In this document: piece after piece, positions 52,663 through 60,991 of the stretch
How positions within the stretch are numbered: the stretch's first letter is position 1
How the letters are laid out: each line of letters begins with the position of its first letter
NCBI GenBank assembly: GCA_050300015.1
Contig: JBNKWZ010000021.1
Coordinates: 186,001-250,000 of the forward strand
Direction of reading: 5' to 3'
Length of the DNA stretch: 64,000 bases
Origin: CAYZQH01 sp050300015
Lineage (GTDB): Bacteria; Pseudomonadota; Gammaproteobacteria; Pseudomonadales; Cellvibrionaceae
Notes under the pieces: generated by a model
The model's input: the letters and a program-made list of their open reading frames with translations, nothing else
What the model was told of the DNA's origin: nothing
Databases searched by the model: none
Translations under genes and position numbers: made by a program

Positions 52663-54108
52663 ATGAATACCGATATTTTGATCATTGGAGGGGATGGCGA
52701 TTTGGCGTTGCGCAAGCTGTATCCTGCGCTTTTTTACCTCTCTTTGAATGGATATATGCCTGAAGGTACCAAAATATATGGTATGGCGCGCTCTGCAAAT
52801 GAACAAGATGCCTTTATCGCTAAGGTACATGATTGGCTGAAGGACAATACCGGCAAGCATTACGATGAGGCCATTTGGCTTGAATTGAGTCAACATATTA
52901 CCTTTGTGCAAGGCGACTCTACCAAGGCCGAGGATATTCAGCGCATCAAAGATCAATACTTTTCTGAAGATCGAAATCTGATTGTGTACCTAGCGGTACC
53001 ACCGCTGATCTTCGGTAAGATTTGTAAATCTCTGGAGGCGTGTGGATTGGCGAAGCCCAGTACGCGCGTGGTGGTCGAAAAACCACTTGGCGACAGCAAA
53101 GAGACCTTTATGGCCATCGACGCCGAGCTTAATCGTGGGTTTTCGGTTTTTCGCATCGACCATTACCTGGGGAAAGAGTCTGTGCAGAACCTATTGGCGC
53201 TGCGATTTGCCAATGATATTTTCGAGCCCATTTGGAACTCCAAACACATTGATCACATCCAGATATCTGTGTTTGAGACCGTAGGGTGTGGAAATCGATG
53301 GGATTTTTACGACCAAACAGGCGCCATGCGTGACATGGTGCAGAATCATCTGATGCAATTGTTGTGTCTCATGTGCATGGAGCCGCCAGCCACCTTGGAT
53401 GCTGAGTCGGTTCGAAACGAGAAGCTTAAGATATTGCGTTGCTTGAAACCCATGAGCAAGGCTGAAATCGAAAACAATACCGTGCGTGGGCAATATACAA
53501 AGGGCAATGTTGGCGGTGAGGTTGTGCCAGGTTATCTCGAAGAGGAAGAGGGTGGTCGCGAAAGTGATACCGAAACCTATATTGCATTGAAGGCAGAAAT
53601 TAACAACTGGCGCTGGTCGGGCACACCGATTTATCTGAGAACGGGCAAACGCTTAAAGCGTCGACACTCAGAAATTGTGGTGCAGTTTAAGCAAACCAAA
53701 ACCAATTTGTTTTCAGATCAACGCACTCAAAACTGTGCGAATCAGCTCATTATTAATTTACAGCCGGATGAAGGTATTTATCTGCGCATGAAAAATAAGC
53801 GCGCAGGTTTGGATGCGAAGTTACCGTTGGAAGACCGCAGTATGGATTTGTCCTTTGCGGACAATGCCAGAGGCAAAAAACATGATGCCTACACACGCGT
53901 GTTGTTCGATGTTTTACGCAACGACCAAACCCTGTTTGTTAGCTCCGAAGAGATTGAGCTGGCCTGGGAGTGGGTGGACAACATTATTCACGGGTGGAAA
54001 GAAATGAACATCAAACCACAAGGTTATGAGGCGGGCGGAGCCGGCCCGTTAGAAGCCATTGAGTTAACTGCACGTGACGGTAGGCGCTGGAACCGAAACG
54101 GCGACTGA
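52663..54108 (+). CDS. zwf: Glucose-6-phosphate 1-dehydrogenase
   Basis: 481 residues. The NADP-binding loop is GGDGDLALRKLYPAL (9-23), a variant of the common GASGDLAxRKL. The substrate/catalytic motif is FRIDHYLGKESVQNLLALRFAN near 170, and the NxWRWxGxPIYLRTGKRL-type segment is NNWRWSGTPIYLRTGKRLKRR. It oxidises glucose-6-phosphate to 6-phosphogluconolactone, the entry step of the Entner-Doudoroff route. It heads an operon zwf-edd-eda, with edd 11 bp downstream. No 6-phosphogluconolactonase gene (pgl) lies in the cluster. Confidence 0.96.
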   Translation: MNTDILIIGGDGDLALRKLYPALFYLSLNGYMPEGTKIYGMARSANEQDAFIAKVHDWLKDNTGKHYDEAIWLELSQHITFVQGDSTKAEDIQRIKDQYFSEDRNLIVYLAVPPLIFGKICKSLEACGLAKPSTRVVVEKPLGDSKETFMAIDAELNRGFSVFRIDHYLGKESVQNLLALRFANDIFEPIWNSKHIDHIQISVFETVGCGNRWDFYDQTGAMRDMVQNHLMQLLCLMCMEPPATLDAESVRNEKLKILRCLKPMSKAEIENNTVRGQYTKGNVGGEVVPGYLEEEEGGRESDTETYIALKAEINNWRWSGTPIYLRTGKRLKRRHSEIVVQFKQTKTNLFSDQRTQNCANQLIINLQPDEGIYLRMKNKRAGLDAKLPLEDRSMDLSFADNARGKKHDAYTRVLFDVLRNDQTLFVSSEEIELAWEWVDNIIHGWKEMNIKPQGYEAGGAGPLEAIELTARDGRRWNRNGD

Positions 54109-54119
54109 GGAGTGAATTT

Positions 54120-55943
54120 GTGAATAAAACCGTCGAAGCCATAACGGCACGTATTATCGAGCGGAGTCGAGCGTCACGTAGCGCTTATGTCTCGGCTATG
54201 CAGCAAACAATGGACAACAATCCGCCCAAAAAGCGGTTGTCTTGCGGAAACCTCGCGCATGCCTATGCGGCCTGTAGCTCCGGTGACAAGAACACCATCA
54301 AGCTCATGCAAAGTGCCAACATCAGTATCACCACGGCATACAACGATATGCTCTCGGCCCATCAGCCTTACGAAACCTACCCCAATTTAATCAAAGAAGC
54401 CGCTCGCGCCATGGGCTCCACCGCGCAAGTGGCTGGTGGCGTGCCGGCCATGTGTGATGGCGTTACACAGGGGCAGGCCGGGATGGAGTTGAGCTTGTTC
54501 AGTCGAGAAGTGGTCGCCATGGCCGCTGCTGTGGGGTTGTCGCATAACATGTTCGATGGCAACGCGTTTTTGGGCGTGTGCGATAAAATCGTGCCGGGGC
54601 TTGTCATCGGTGCACTGCAGTTTGGCCATATACCTGCGGTGTTTATTCCCGCAGGCCCTATGCCTTCGGGTATTCCCAATAAGCAAAAGGCCAAAGTTCG
54701 TCAGCAGTACGCTGCCGGAGAAGTGGGCGATGATGCCCTATTGGAAACAGAATCAGCCAGCTATCACAGCCCTGGTACCTGTACTTTTTATGGTACTGCC
54801 AACAGCAATCAGATGTTGGTGGAAATGCTTGGGGTTCAACTGGCAGGCTCATCTTTTGTGAATCCGGACAGTCCCTTGCGCGATGCTTTAACTCGCGCTG
54901 CAGTGGAAAAGTTGATTCACTGTACGGCCTCGGCTGGCCAATATCGTCCGCTGTATGAAGTGATTACCGAGCAATCGGTGGTGAACGCTATCGTGGGATT
55001 GCTGGCTACTGGGGGATCGACTAACCACACTCTGCACTTGGTGGCGATGGCTCGAGCAGCCGGTGTGGTGATTACCTGGGAGGATATGGACGAACTGTCT
55101 CGCACGGTGCCCTTGCTTGCGCGCGTGTACCCCAATGGTGAAGCCGATGTGAATCATTTTCATGAGGCTGGGGGGATGGCCTACTTGGTCCATGAGCTGC
55201 GCCTGGGCGGTTTGCTGAATGAAAATGTGGTGAATATTATGGGTGAGGGGCTAGACCATTATGAGCGCGCCCCGAGCTTGGATGACAAAGGTGAGGCGGT
55301 TTGGTCGGCGCCGGTGACCGCTTCTTCTGACGCCAGCATTTTGCGCAGCGTGAAAGAACCCTTCGATACCGAGGGCGGTTTGCGTTTGCTGACCGGTAAA
55401 CTCGGTAAGGGTGTGATAAAAATTTCAGCTGTAGCACCGGAGCATCGAACGGTCGAGGCTCCATGTATCGTTTTTGAAGATCAAAATGATCTGATTGCAG
55501 CTTTTAAGCGTGGAGAGTTGGAGCGCGATTTTATTGCCGTGGTTCGCTTTCAAGGTCCGGCCGCAAACGGCATGCCGGAGCTGCATAAAATGACCCCCCC
55601 TTTAGGACTGCTGCAGGACAAAGGGTTTAAAGTAGCATTGGTAACGGACGGCCGTATGTCTGGCGCATCTGGTAAGGTCCCGACGGCCATTCACATTTCC
55701 CCAGAGGCCATTAAAGGTGGTTTGATTGGCAAATTAAAAACCGGTGATGTGTTGCGATTGGATGCGGAAGCTGGGGTGATCGAGGCGTTGGTGCCGGATG
55801 AAGAGCTGGCAGCTCGCGACGCAGCGGTACACCAGCCTGAGCTGCAAAGTTTGGGGCGCAATCTTTTCGGCGGTTATCGAGCATTGGTGGAGCGGTCTGA
55901 AGACGGCGCCAGTGTCTTCAATTCTTCCATTGGCTTTGAGTAA
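54120..55943 (+). CDS. edd: Phosphogluconate dehydratase
   Basis: 607 residues of the IlvD/Edd family, dehydrating 6-phosphogluconate to KDPG with a 4Fe-4S cluster. Visible motifs are GVPAMCDGVTQGQAGMELS, GNAFLGVCDKIVPGL with cluster cysteines, SPGTCTFYGTANSNQM, GGSTNHTLHLVAMARAAG and DGRMSGASGKVPTAIH. Translation starts at GTG (54120) with a GAGG upstream, 11 bp after zwf. Length equals that of the Pseudomonas and E. coli enzymes. Confidence 0.97.
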   Translation: MNKTVEAITARIIERSRASRSAYVSAMQQTMDNNPPKKRLSCGNLAHAYAACSSGDKNTIKLMQSANISITTAYNDMLSAHQPYETYPNLIKEAARAMGSTAQVAGGVPAMCDGVTQGQAGMELSLFSREVVAMAAAVGLSHNMFDGNAFLGVCDKIVPGLVIGALQFGHIPAVFIPAGPMPSGIPNKQKAKVRQQYAAGEVGDDALLETESASYHSPGTCTFYGTANSNQMLVEMLGVQLAGSSFVNPDSPLRDALTRAAVEKLIHCTASAGQYRPLYEVITEQSVVNAIVGLLATGGSTNHTLHLVAMARAAGVVITWEDMDELSRTVPLLARVYPNGEADVNHFHEAGGMAYLVHELRLGGLLNENVVNIMGEGLDHYERAPSLDDKGEAVWSAPVTASSDASILRSVKEPFDTEGGLRLLTGKLGKGVIKISAVAPEHRTVEAPCIVFEDQNDLIAAFKRGELERDFIAVVRFQGPAANGMPELHKMTPPLGLLQDKGFKVALVTDGRMSGASGKVPTAIHISPEAIKGGLIGKLKTGDVLRLDAEAGVIEALVPDEELAARDAAVHQPELQSLGRNLFGGYRALVERSEDGASVFNSSIGFE

Positions 55944-55953
55944 GGAAAAACCT

Positions 55954-56580
55954 GTGATCACACGTGACTATTTAGAACCCATTGGCGTTATGCCGGTTAT
56001 TGTTTTGGATGCATTAGAAGATGCTGTGCCTGTGGCGGAAGCGTTATACAAGGGTGGCGTTAAGGCGGTTGAAATTACGTTGCGCACGCCTGTGGCTCTG
56101 GACTGTATAAAGGCAATAAAAGCGCAATGCCCTCATATTATTGTGGGTGCCGGCACTTTGGTTAACGAGCAAAACGTTGAGCAAGTGGCAGAAGCTGGTG
56201 TGGACTTTGCTGTATCGCCTGGAATGACTCCCAGTTTGGTGAAAAAATCTCAGGCGTGTGGCGTGAAGTTATTGCCGGGTGTTGCCACTTGCTCGGAGAT
56301 TCTGCTGGGCATGGAGTTGGGACTCAGTTGCTTTAAATTGTTCCCCGCTACTGCAGTCGGCGGACTGCCCCTATTGAAATCCATCAATGGTCCCTTGCCG
56401 CAAGCGACCTTCTGCCCGACCGGCGGCTTGACCGTAGACGACTTTGACCAGTTTCTTGCGCTGCCGAATGTGGCTTGCGTGGGTGGGTCGTGGTTGGTGC
56501 CAAAGGCGGCGGTACAGGCCAAAGATTGGCAAGCCATTACGGATATTGCCACCAAAACCATGGCTAAAATTGCCAAATAA
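55954..56580 (+). CDS. eda: KDPG/KHG aldolase
   Basis: 208 residues from the GTG at 55954, preceded by AAGGAAAA. The frame is open upstream inside edd but this start gives the normal length. The catalytic Glu is in VEITLRTP, the Schiff-base Lys in CFKLFPATAVGG, and the phosphate-binding loop in FCPTGGL. It cleaves KDPG into pyruvate and glyceraldehyde-3-phosphate, which the neighbouring gap gene product can use. It ends the zwf-edd-eda operon, followed by a terminator-like hairpin. Confidence 0.96.
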   Translation: MITRDYLEPIGVMPVIVLDALEDAVPVAEALYKGGVKAVEITLRTPVALDCIKAIKAQCPHIIVGAGTLVNEQNVEQVAEAGVDFAVSPGMTPSLVKKSQACGVKLLPGVATCSEILLGMELGLSCFKLFPATAVGGLPLLKSINGPLPQATFCPTGGLTVDDFDQFLALPNVACVGGSWLVPKAAVQAKDWQAITDIATKTMAKIAK

Positions 56581-56606
56581 AATCCGTCGCCTCTGACTGG
56601 CTCATC

Positions 56607-56636
56607 GCCCCTGAGTTTTACTCTGGGGTGCTTTTC
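56607..56636 (+). terminator. Probable terminator of the zwf-edd-eda operon
   Basis: CCCCTGAGT-TTT-ACTCTGGGG forms an 8-bp stem with one T-T mismatch, followed by TGCTTTTC, about 27 bp after the eda stop. Confidence 0.6.
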
Positions 56637-56707
56637 GGTTAAGACTTGTTTGCCGCTATAACGCTCATCTCCTGCGATGATGGGCGGTCTGGGCGTTGTG
56701 TGCTCGC

Positions 56708-57193
56708 TTAACGTTTGTCGGGCGGCGCGATTTGGTCGCAGAATTGGCGTGACATATTCATTACGGTGCGCATGGTTTCAGCCAGCGTAAACGAAGAGCC
56801 GTGTTTCAATGCATGGCGGATACGGTGCACGCTGAGGGTTTCTTCGATGGCAACTTCTCGTGGTAGCCCGTCGTTGAGATCGGGGGTTGCATGTGGGTAG
56901 GGTGTGCTCAGCACCAAAAAGCCGCGGTGGGTTAACACGGCTTGGTCGATGGCTTCCTGTCGGACCGTGGTTTCAAACTGCAGATAACCACAGGTGGCGA
57001 GCCACAAAAACGTGTGGAAGCAGGCTTCATGCCTCTTACTGTGAAGGCCAAATTCATCTTGGGTGTCTGGCCCAGAGATGTCCTCCACGTACAGCATGGT
57101 TTTACGTGGGAAGTGTTGGTACAACAGTATCAACGATTTGGCCGCGTCATGAAAAAAATCATCAATGTGTATGTCTGAAACCAGCTCCGTCAT
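56708..57193 (-). CDS. Conserved-looking hypothetical protein
   Basis: 161 residues; I do not recognise a family. It has no signal peptide or membrane helix. The sequence looks helical, with DIHIDDFFHDAAKSLILLYQHFPRKTMLYVEDISG at the start and LHSKRHEACFHTFLWLATCGYLQFE in the middle. It is followed on the same strand, after 8 bp of non-coding DNA upstream of it, by alaA, whose stop lies at 57202. The tight spacing suggests an operon with alaA. Confidence 0.68.
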   Translation of the reverse strand: MTELVSDIHIDDFFHDAAKSLILLYQHFPRKTMLYVEDISGPDTQDEFGLHSKRHEACFHTFLWLATCGYLQFETTVRQEAIDQAVLTHRGFLVLSTPYPHATPDLNDGLPREVAIEETLSVHRIRHALKHGSSFTLAETMRTVMNMSRQFCDQIAPPDKR

Positions 57194-57201
57194 AGGTGAA
57201 C

Positions 57202-58416
57202 CTAACGCGCATAGTCTTGTAGAAAGTCGCCAAAGGCTTCAATGGCCTTGGTGAGCTCCTGCACTACGGGTAGGAATACAATGCGGAAATGATCAGGTGC
57301 TGCCCAGTTAAAGGCTGTGCCTTGAACCAGCAGTACCCGTTTTTGAATCAGAAAATCCAAAATCAGTTGTTGGTCATCTTCAAAGGTGTAGTAGTCGCGA
57401 TCGATCTTAGGGAACATGTAGATCGCCCCCTTCGGCTTCACACAGCTCAATCCCGGTATCTTCTCCAGTGCTTGCATGGCAGCATCGCGCTGCTCCAGTA
57501 GCCGCCCGCCCGGTAAGATGAGTTCATTGATGCTCTGATAGCCCCCGAGAGCGGTTTGCACGGCGTACATGGCAGGTACATTGGCGCATAATCGCATAGA
57601 GGCCAGCATTTCCATGCCTTGGATGTATTCCTTGGCATAGCGTTTGGCGCCCGAGAAAATTGCCCAGCCGGAACGGAATCCCGCCAGACGATAAGCCTTG
57701 GAAAGACCATTAAAGCTCACGCACAATACATCTTGGGCCAGACGAGCTAAGGGCACAAATTCGGCCTGATCGTAAGTGATTTTGCTGTAAATTTCGTCTG
57801 CAAAGATCACCAGGTTGTGGTCTTGTGCCAACTTGACAATGTCTTCCAGTAAGGTTTTGCTGTAAACCGCGCCTGTGGGGTTATTGGGGTTAATCACCAC
57901 AATGGCTCGGGTACGACTGCTTAGCTTGCTTTTGATGTCTTCAAGGTCTGGGTTCCAGTCGGACATTTCATCACAGACATAGTGCACAGCCTTGCCGCCT
58001 GCGAGGTTTACTGCTGCGGTCCAGAGGGGGTAGTCCGGTGAGGGCACCAAAACCTCGTCACCGTCGTTTAGCAGGGCCTGGCAGGCCATCACAATGAGCT
58101 CGCTAACACCATTACCCAAAAATATATCCTCTATTTCTACATCAGGGATATCCAGTCTCTGGCATTCTTGCATGATGGCTTTGCGTGCCGGGAATAAACC
58201 CTTAGATGCGGTGTAACCCTGCGCTGCTCGCAGGTTGTGAATCACGTCGGCAATAATTTCATCCGGCGCGTCAAAGCCAAAAGGCCCAGGGTTGCCGATG
58301 TTCAGCTTTAAAATTTTGTGCCCGTCGTCTTCCAGTTGATTGGCGTGATCGAGTATGGGGCCGCGGATGTCGTAGCAAACGCCTTCGAGCTTTTTTGATT
58401 TTGTAATGTGTTGCAT
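57202..58416 (-). CDS. alaA: Glutamate-pyruvate aminotransferase AlaA-like
   Basis: 404 residues from the ATG at 58416, aligned with the E. coli AlaA start (SKKLEGVCYDIRGPI). An upstream in-frame ATG at 58461 is less likely. Fold-type I aminotransferase: LNIGNPGPFGFDAPDEI, NGVSELIVMACQALLNDGDEVLVPSPDYPLWTAAV, INPNNPTGAVYS, IFADEIYSKI, and the PLP Lys in SFNGLSKAYRLAGFRSGW. The high similarity to AlaA along its length supports alanine synthesis from pyruvate and glutamate. It is divergent from msrB, with about 100 bp between starts. Confidence 0.94.
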   Translation of the reverse strand: MQHITKSKKLEGVCYDIRGPILDHANQLEDDGHKILKLNIGNPGPFGFDAPDEIIADVIHNLRAAQGYTASKGLFPARKAIMQECQRLDIPDVEIEDIFLGNGVSELIVMACQALLNDGDEVLVPSPDYPLWTAAVNLAGGKAVHYVCDEMSDWNPDLEDIKSKLSSRTRAIVVINPNNPTGAVYSKTLLEDIVKLAQDHNLVIFADEIYSKITYDQAEFVPLARLAQDVLCVSFNGLSKAYRLAGFRSGWAIFSGAKRYAKEYIQGMEMLASMRLCANVPAMYAVQTALGGYQSINELILPGGRLLEQRDAAMQALEKIPGLSCVKPKGAIYMFPKIDRDYYTFEDDQQLILDFLIQKRVLLVQGTAFNWAAPDHFRIVFLPVVQELTKAIEAFGDFLQDYAR

Positions 58417-58516
58417 TTGAGTAAAGTACCCTTTTAAATCAGCGAGATCCCACAGTCCCATAGAGGTTTCTCTATCGTGGGGTTCGTCCTTTGTAAAGCT
58501 TAGCAGGTGATTGATT

Positions 58517-58936
58517 ATGTCAGATAGCCCTCTAAAAAACGATGCAAAATGGCGGCAAAAATTGACCGATGAAGAATATGCAATTTGTCGAGAAAAAGGT
58601 ACGGAGCGTGCCTTTAGCGGTGAATACTGGGACTGTAAAACACCAGGAATCTACCTTTGCCGCTGTTGTGAGACCCCGTTGTTCTCATCCAATAGCAAAT
58701 TTGATTCGGGTTCTGGTTGGCCCAGCTTTTATCAAGTACTCCAAAAGTCCTCCGTGGCGGAGCATCGAGATACCAGTCACGGCATGATCCGTACGGAAAT
58801 AGAGTGCGCAAACTGCGGTTGTCATCTCGGACACGTGTTTCCCGATGGGCCGGCACCCACGGGTTTGCGCTACTGTGTGAACTCTGCGTCCGTATCTCTG
58901 AACCCTGAGGCAAGCCGTCACGATGTTGACCTTTGA
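58517..58936 (+). CDS. msrB: Methionine-R-sulfoxide reductase MsrB
   Basis: 139 residues from the ATG at 58517; a TTG two codons upstream (58511) is an alternative. The zinc-binding pairs CRCC and CANCGC, the GSGWPSF motif and the catalytic RYCVNSASVSL are all present, with the resolving region CETP. It reduces methionine-R-sulfoxide in proteins, using thioredoxin. The 3' end overlaps the Tag-like gene by 14 bp, so the two are co-translated. Confidence 0.96.
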   Translation: MSDSPLKNDAKWRQKLTDEEYAICREKGTERAFSGEYWDCKTPGIYLCRCCETPLFSSNSKFDSGSGWPSFYQVLQKSSVAEHRDTSHGMIRTEIECANCGCHLGHVFPDGPAPTGLRYCVNSASVSLNPEASRHDVDL

Positions 58937-59591
58937 TGAGCTCTATCAAATAGCCGTCTTGCACAAGGGCAGTGTGGCTGCAGTGGAAGCCCATTTGCCG
59001 GTGGCAAAGGCTCCTTCCGTGCTCGAGAAACTGTCGGACGATCGTTATCTGTCTGCCATGTCTTTGCGCATTTTTCAGGCGGGTTTAAAGCATGAAATGG
59101 TCCTGAACAAATGGCCAGCGTTTGAAAAGGCCTTTTATTCTTTTGATCCTGAGGCGTGCGCCATGCTCAGTGACGAGGCCTTTGAAGCGTGTATGAGCAA
59201 CAACGCGTTAATCAGGCATATGCGCAAATTAAAATCCATTCGCACCAATGCTGTAATGGTTATGGCGTGTCAGAGGGTTCATGGTAGCTTTGCGCGCTGG
59301 ATAGCCAATTGGCCTGGACATGATGTGGTTGCCTTGTGGCTTGCTCTGAAAAAGCAAGGGGCTCAGTTGGGCGGGCAGTCGGGCGCTCGATTTCTGCGTG
59401 CAGTGGGTAAGGATACCTTCCTGCTGACGGATGATGTGGTGGCGGTGCTCAAAACCTGCGGTGTTGTCAGTAAGGCGCCTACCTCCGTAAAAGAGCTGCT
59501 AGCCGTTCAGGGGGTGTTTAATGCTTGGCGGCAAGCCAGTGGTAGGCCGCTGTGCGAAATCAGCAGGATAGTGTCAATGGCGGCCACCTAG
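58923..59591 (+). CDS. DNA-3-methyladenine glycosylase I (Tag)-like protein
   Basis: 222 residues. The middle resembles the Tag core: SLRIFQAGLKHEMVLNKWPAFEKAFYSFDPEACAMLSDEAFEACMSNNALIRHMRKLKSIRTNAVMV, a helix-hairpin-helix fold that fits Tag, with LGGQSGARFLRAVGKDTFLLTDDVVAVL following. Tag's N-terminal Cys/YHDxEWG segment and its C-terminal zinc cysteines are missing, so it may be a divergent or non-catalytic relative. Overlap with msrB suggests joint expression in oxidative or alkylation damage; this is inference. Confidence 0.75.
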   Translation: MLTFDELYQIAVLHKGSVAAVEAHLPVAKAPSVLEKLSDDRYLSAMSLRIFQAGLKHEMVLNKWPAFEKAFYSFDPEACAMLSDEAFEACMSNNALIRHMRKLKSIRTNAVMVMACQRVHGSFARWIANWPGHDVVALWLALKKQGAQLGGQSGARFLRAVGKDTFLLTDDVVAVLKTCGVVSKAPTSVKELLAVQGVFNAWRQASGRPLCEISRIVSMAAT

Positions 59592-59665
59592 TCTCTGGAT
59601 CAGGACGGCGTGTACGCCAGAAGTCGAAACACCGAGGAAGGGTGTTGTAGGGTGCTCACTGCGCA

Positions 59666-60442
59666 CTAGTCGTAGATTTGTTTCTTTTTCCAGTCTGGCT
59701 CTTGGCCAAAGTCGTCCCACTCGGCGCTCGCGGCCGTGGGCCCTGGGGCTGCAGCTGTGGTATTTGAGTCGCTGTCAGCCAAGTCCTTTAACCCAGCAAT
59801 GATTTGTTGTAGTTGGGCAATACGTCCATCAAACTGCCCGTTTTTGCCCTCTCGCAACAGTAAGTTGAGGCCCAGATCAAAATAATGGATTGCCAGACGC
59901 CACTTTTCTTTGTCCTTCGCAATTTTGCCGTGCAGCACGTACGCATCCACAGTGACTTCCAGTAGCAATTGTTTGATCATGTGGCGATAGCTGTCTGCTT
60001 GGGCGCGTGTCAGAGATCGCTTGGCCTCAAGGCTGAAGACAAATTTGTATAGCTCCTCTAGGCAGGCTTTAATTTCTTTGGTCTGTTGCGGGTTGTCCAG
60101 GGATCGCGTTTGGCGCTCGTCATTTTGGCGTTGGGTTTCGGTCATCTGTTGGGTGACCGCTTGCAGGTCCTCTTTGTGGCTTGCGACCTGCGGCTCCAGG
60201 CGCGCCAGTTGTTCGCATACCGTTGCCAAGCTGCGCTGTACCAGAAGTTTAAGGTCTTTTGGCAGGTATCCAGCAGGCGGTGCGCTGAGCATGAATTTGA
60301 AATTTCGAGCTTTGGTTTTCAAGCTGCCTAGCAGGCGCTCACGCCTTTGGCGTTTTTGCACCAGCGTTTGTGCGATAAAGGCGTAGCACACCAAACTGGC
60401 CAGCAAAACGATAATGGCAATAATGATAGTGACCGATGACAT
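59666..60442 (-). CDS. Membrane-anchored coiled-coil protein, unknown
   Basis: 258 residues from the ATG at 60442; the frame is open to 60556 but the extension is not protein-like. One membrane helix at the start (SSVTIIIAIIVLLASLVCYAF) is followed by a basic stretch (QKRQRRERLLGSLKTKARNFKFML), then helical coiled-coil segments (about 75-150) and a helical domain with HYFDLGLNLLLREG. The C-terminus is Ala/Asp-rich and ends in EWDDFGQEPDWKKKQIYD. No family name is known to me. It lies upstream of the tRNA cluster on the opposite strand. Confidence 0.72.
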   Translation of the reverse strand: MSSVTIIIAIIVLLASLVCYAFIAQTLVQKRQRRERLLGSLKTKARNFKFMLSAPPAGYLPKDLKLLVQRSLATVCEQLARLEPQVASHKEDLQAVTQQMTETQRQNDERQTRSLDNPQQTKEIKACLEELYKFVFSLEAKRSLTRAQADSYRHMIKQLLLEVTVDAYVLHGKIAKDKEKWRLAIHYFDLGLNLLLREGKNGQFDGRIAQLQQIIAGLKDLADSDSNTTAAAPGPTAASAEWDDFGQEPDWKKKQIYD

Positions 60443-60574
60443 GGCTGTGGCCGAATAGATTAATACATTAAGGCTAGTCAGAGACCGGCAGAAGCGCAAC
60501 CATAAGCCCAGAGGGACGCCGAACGCGTGATTGCCGCGCCAACTGAATTGGACCAAAAGTTTTAACGAAAAGTA

Positions 60575-60603
60575 TTGACAGCTCTAAGGTCGGCCAATAG
60601 AAT
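60575..60603 (+). promoter_or_regulatory. Promoter of the tRNA-Glu/tRNA-Gly operon
   Basis: A perfect -35 TTGACA (60575-60580), a 17-bp spacer and TAGAAT (60598-60603). GCGCCCC follows, a GC-rich discriminator typical of stringently controlled stable-RNA promoters. It lies 40 bp before the first tRNA. Confidence 0.85.
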
Positions 60604-60642
60604 GCGCCCCACTTCTGACGACAACACTGTTGTTAAGCACCA

Positions 60643-60718
60643 GTCCCCATCGTCTAGAGGCCTAGGACACCGCCCTTTCACGGCGGTAACAGGGGTTCGA
60701 ATCCCCTTGGGGACGCCA
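60643..60718 (+). tRNA. tRNA-Glu (anticodon TTC)
   Basis: 76 nt including an encoded CCA end. Acceptor arms GTCCCCA/TGGGGAC pair perfectly. The anticodon stem CCGCC/GGCGG encloses CTTTCAC, giving anticodon TTC. T-arm AGGGGTTCGAATCCCCT has the invariant GTTCGAATC core. Confidence 0.97.
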
Positions 60719-60723
60719 TATTT

Positions 60724-60799
60724 GCGGGAATAGCTCAGTTGGTAGAGCACAACCTTGCCAAGGTTGGGGTCGGGAGTTCGAGTCTCCTTTCCCGCTCCA
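60724..60799 (+). tRNA. tRNA-Gly (anticodon GCC)
   Basis: 76 nt with encoded CCA, 5 nt after tRNA-Glu and co-transcribed with it. Acceptor GCGGGAA pairs with TTCCCGC. The anticodon stem CAACC/GGTTG encloses TTGCCAA, giving GCC. T-loop GTTCGAGTC is intact. Confidence 0.97.
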
Positions 60800-60804
60800 A
60801 AATT

Positions 60805-60835
60805 AAAAAGCGCAGTCTAATCTGCGCTTTTTTTT
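60805..60835 (+). terminator. Intrinsic terminator of the tRNA operon
   Basis: AAAAAGCGCAG-TCTAAT-CTGCGC followed by eight T residues, directly after the tRNA-Gly CCA end. Confidence 0.93.
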
Positions 60836-60991
60836 CGCCTATCGGTTGGGCCGTGCGTCAAAGCCTATGGTCTAACGGCGCTGCGCGATATTCGGCTACC
60901 TTTTGTGTCCAAGGGCGTGTAAAGTTTCGCTGGCCAGTGACACGTTGGCTTGAGCCCGGGTGGCGATAACATGGGTTTATGTGAGGCAACT

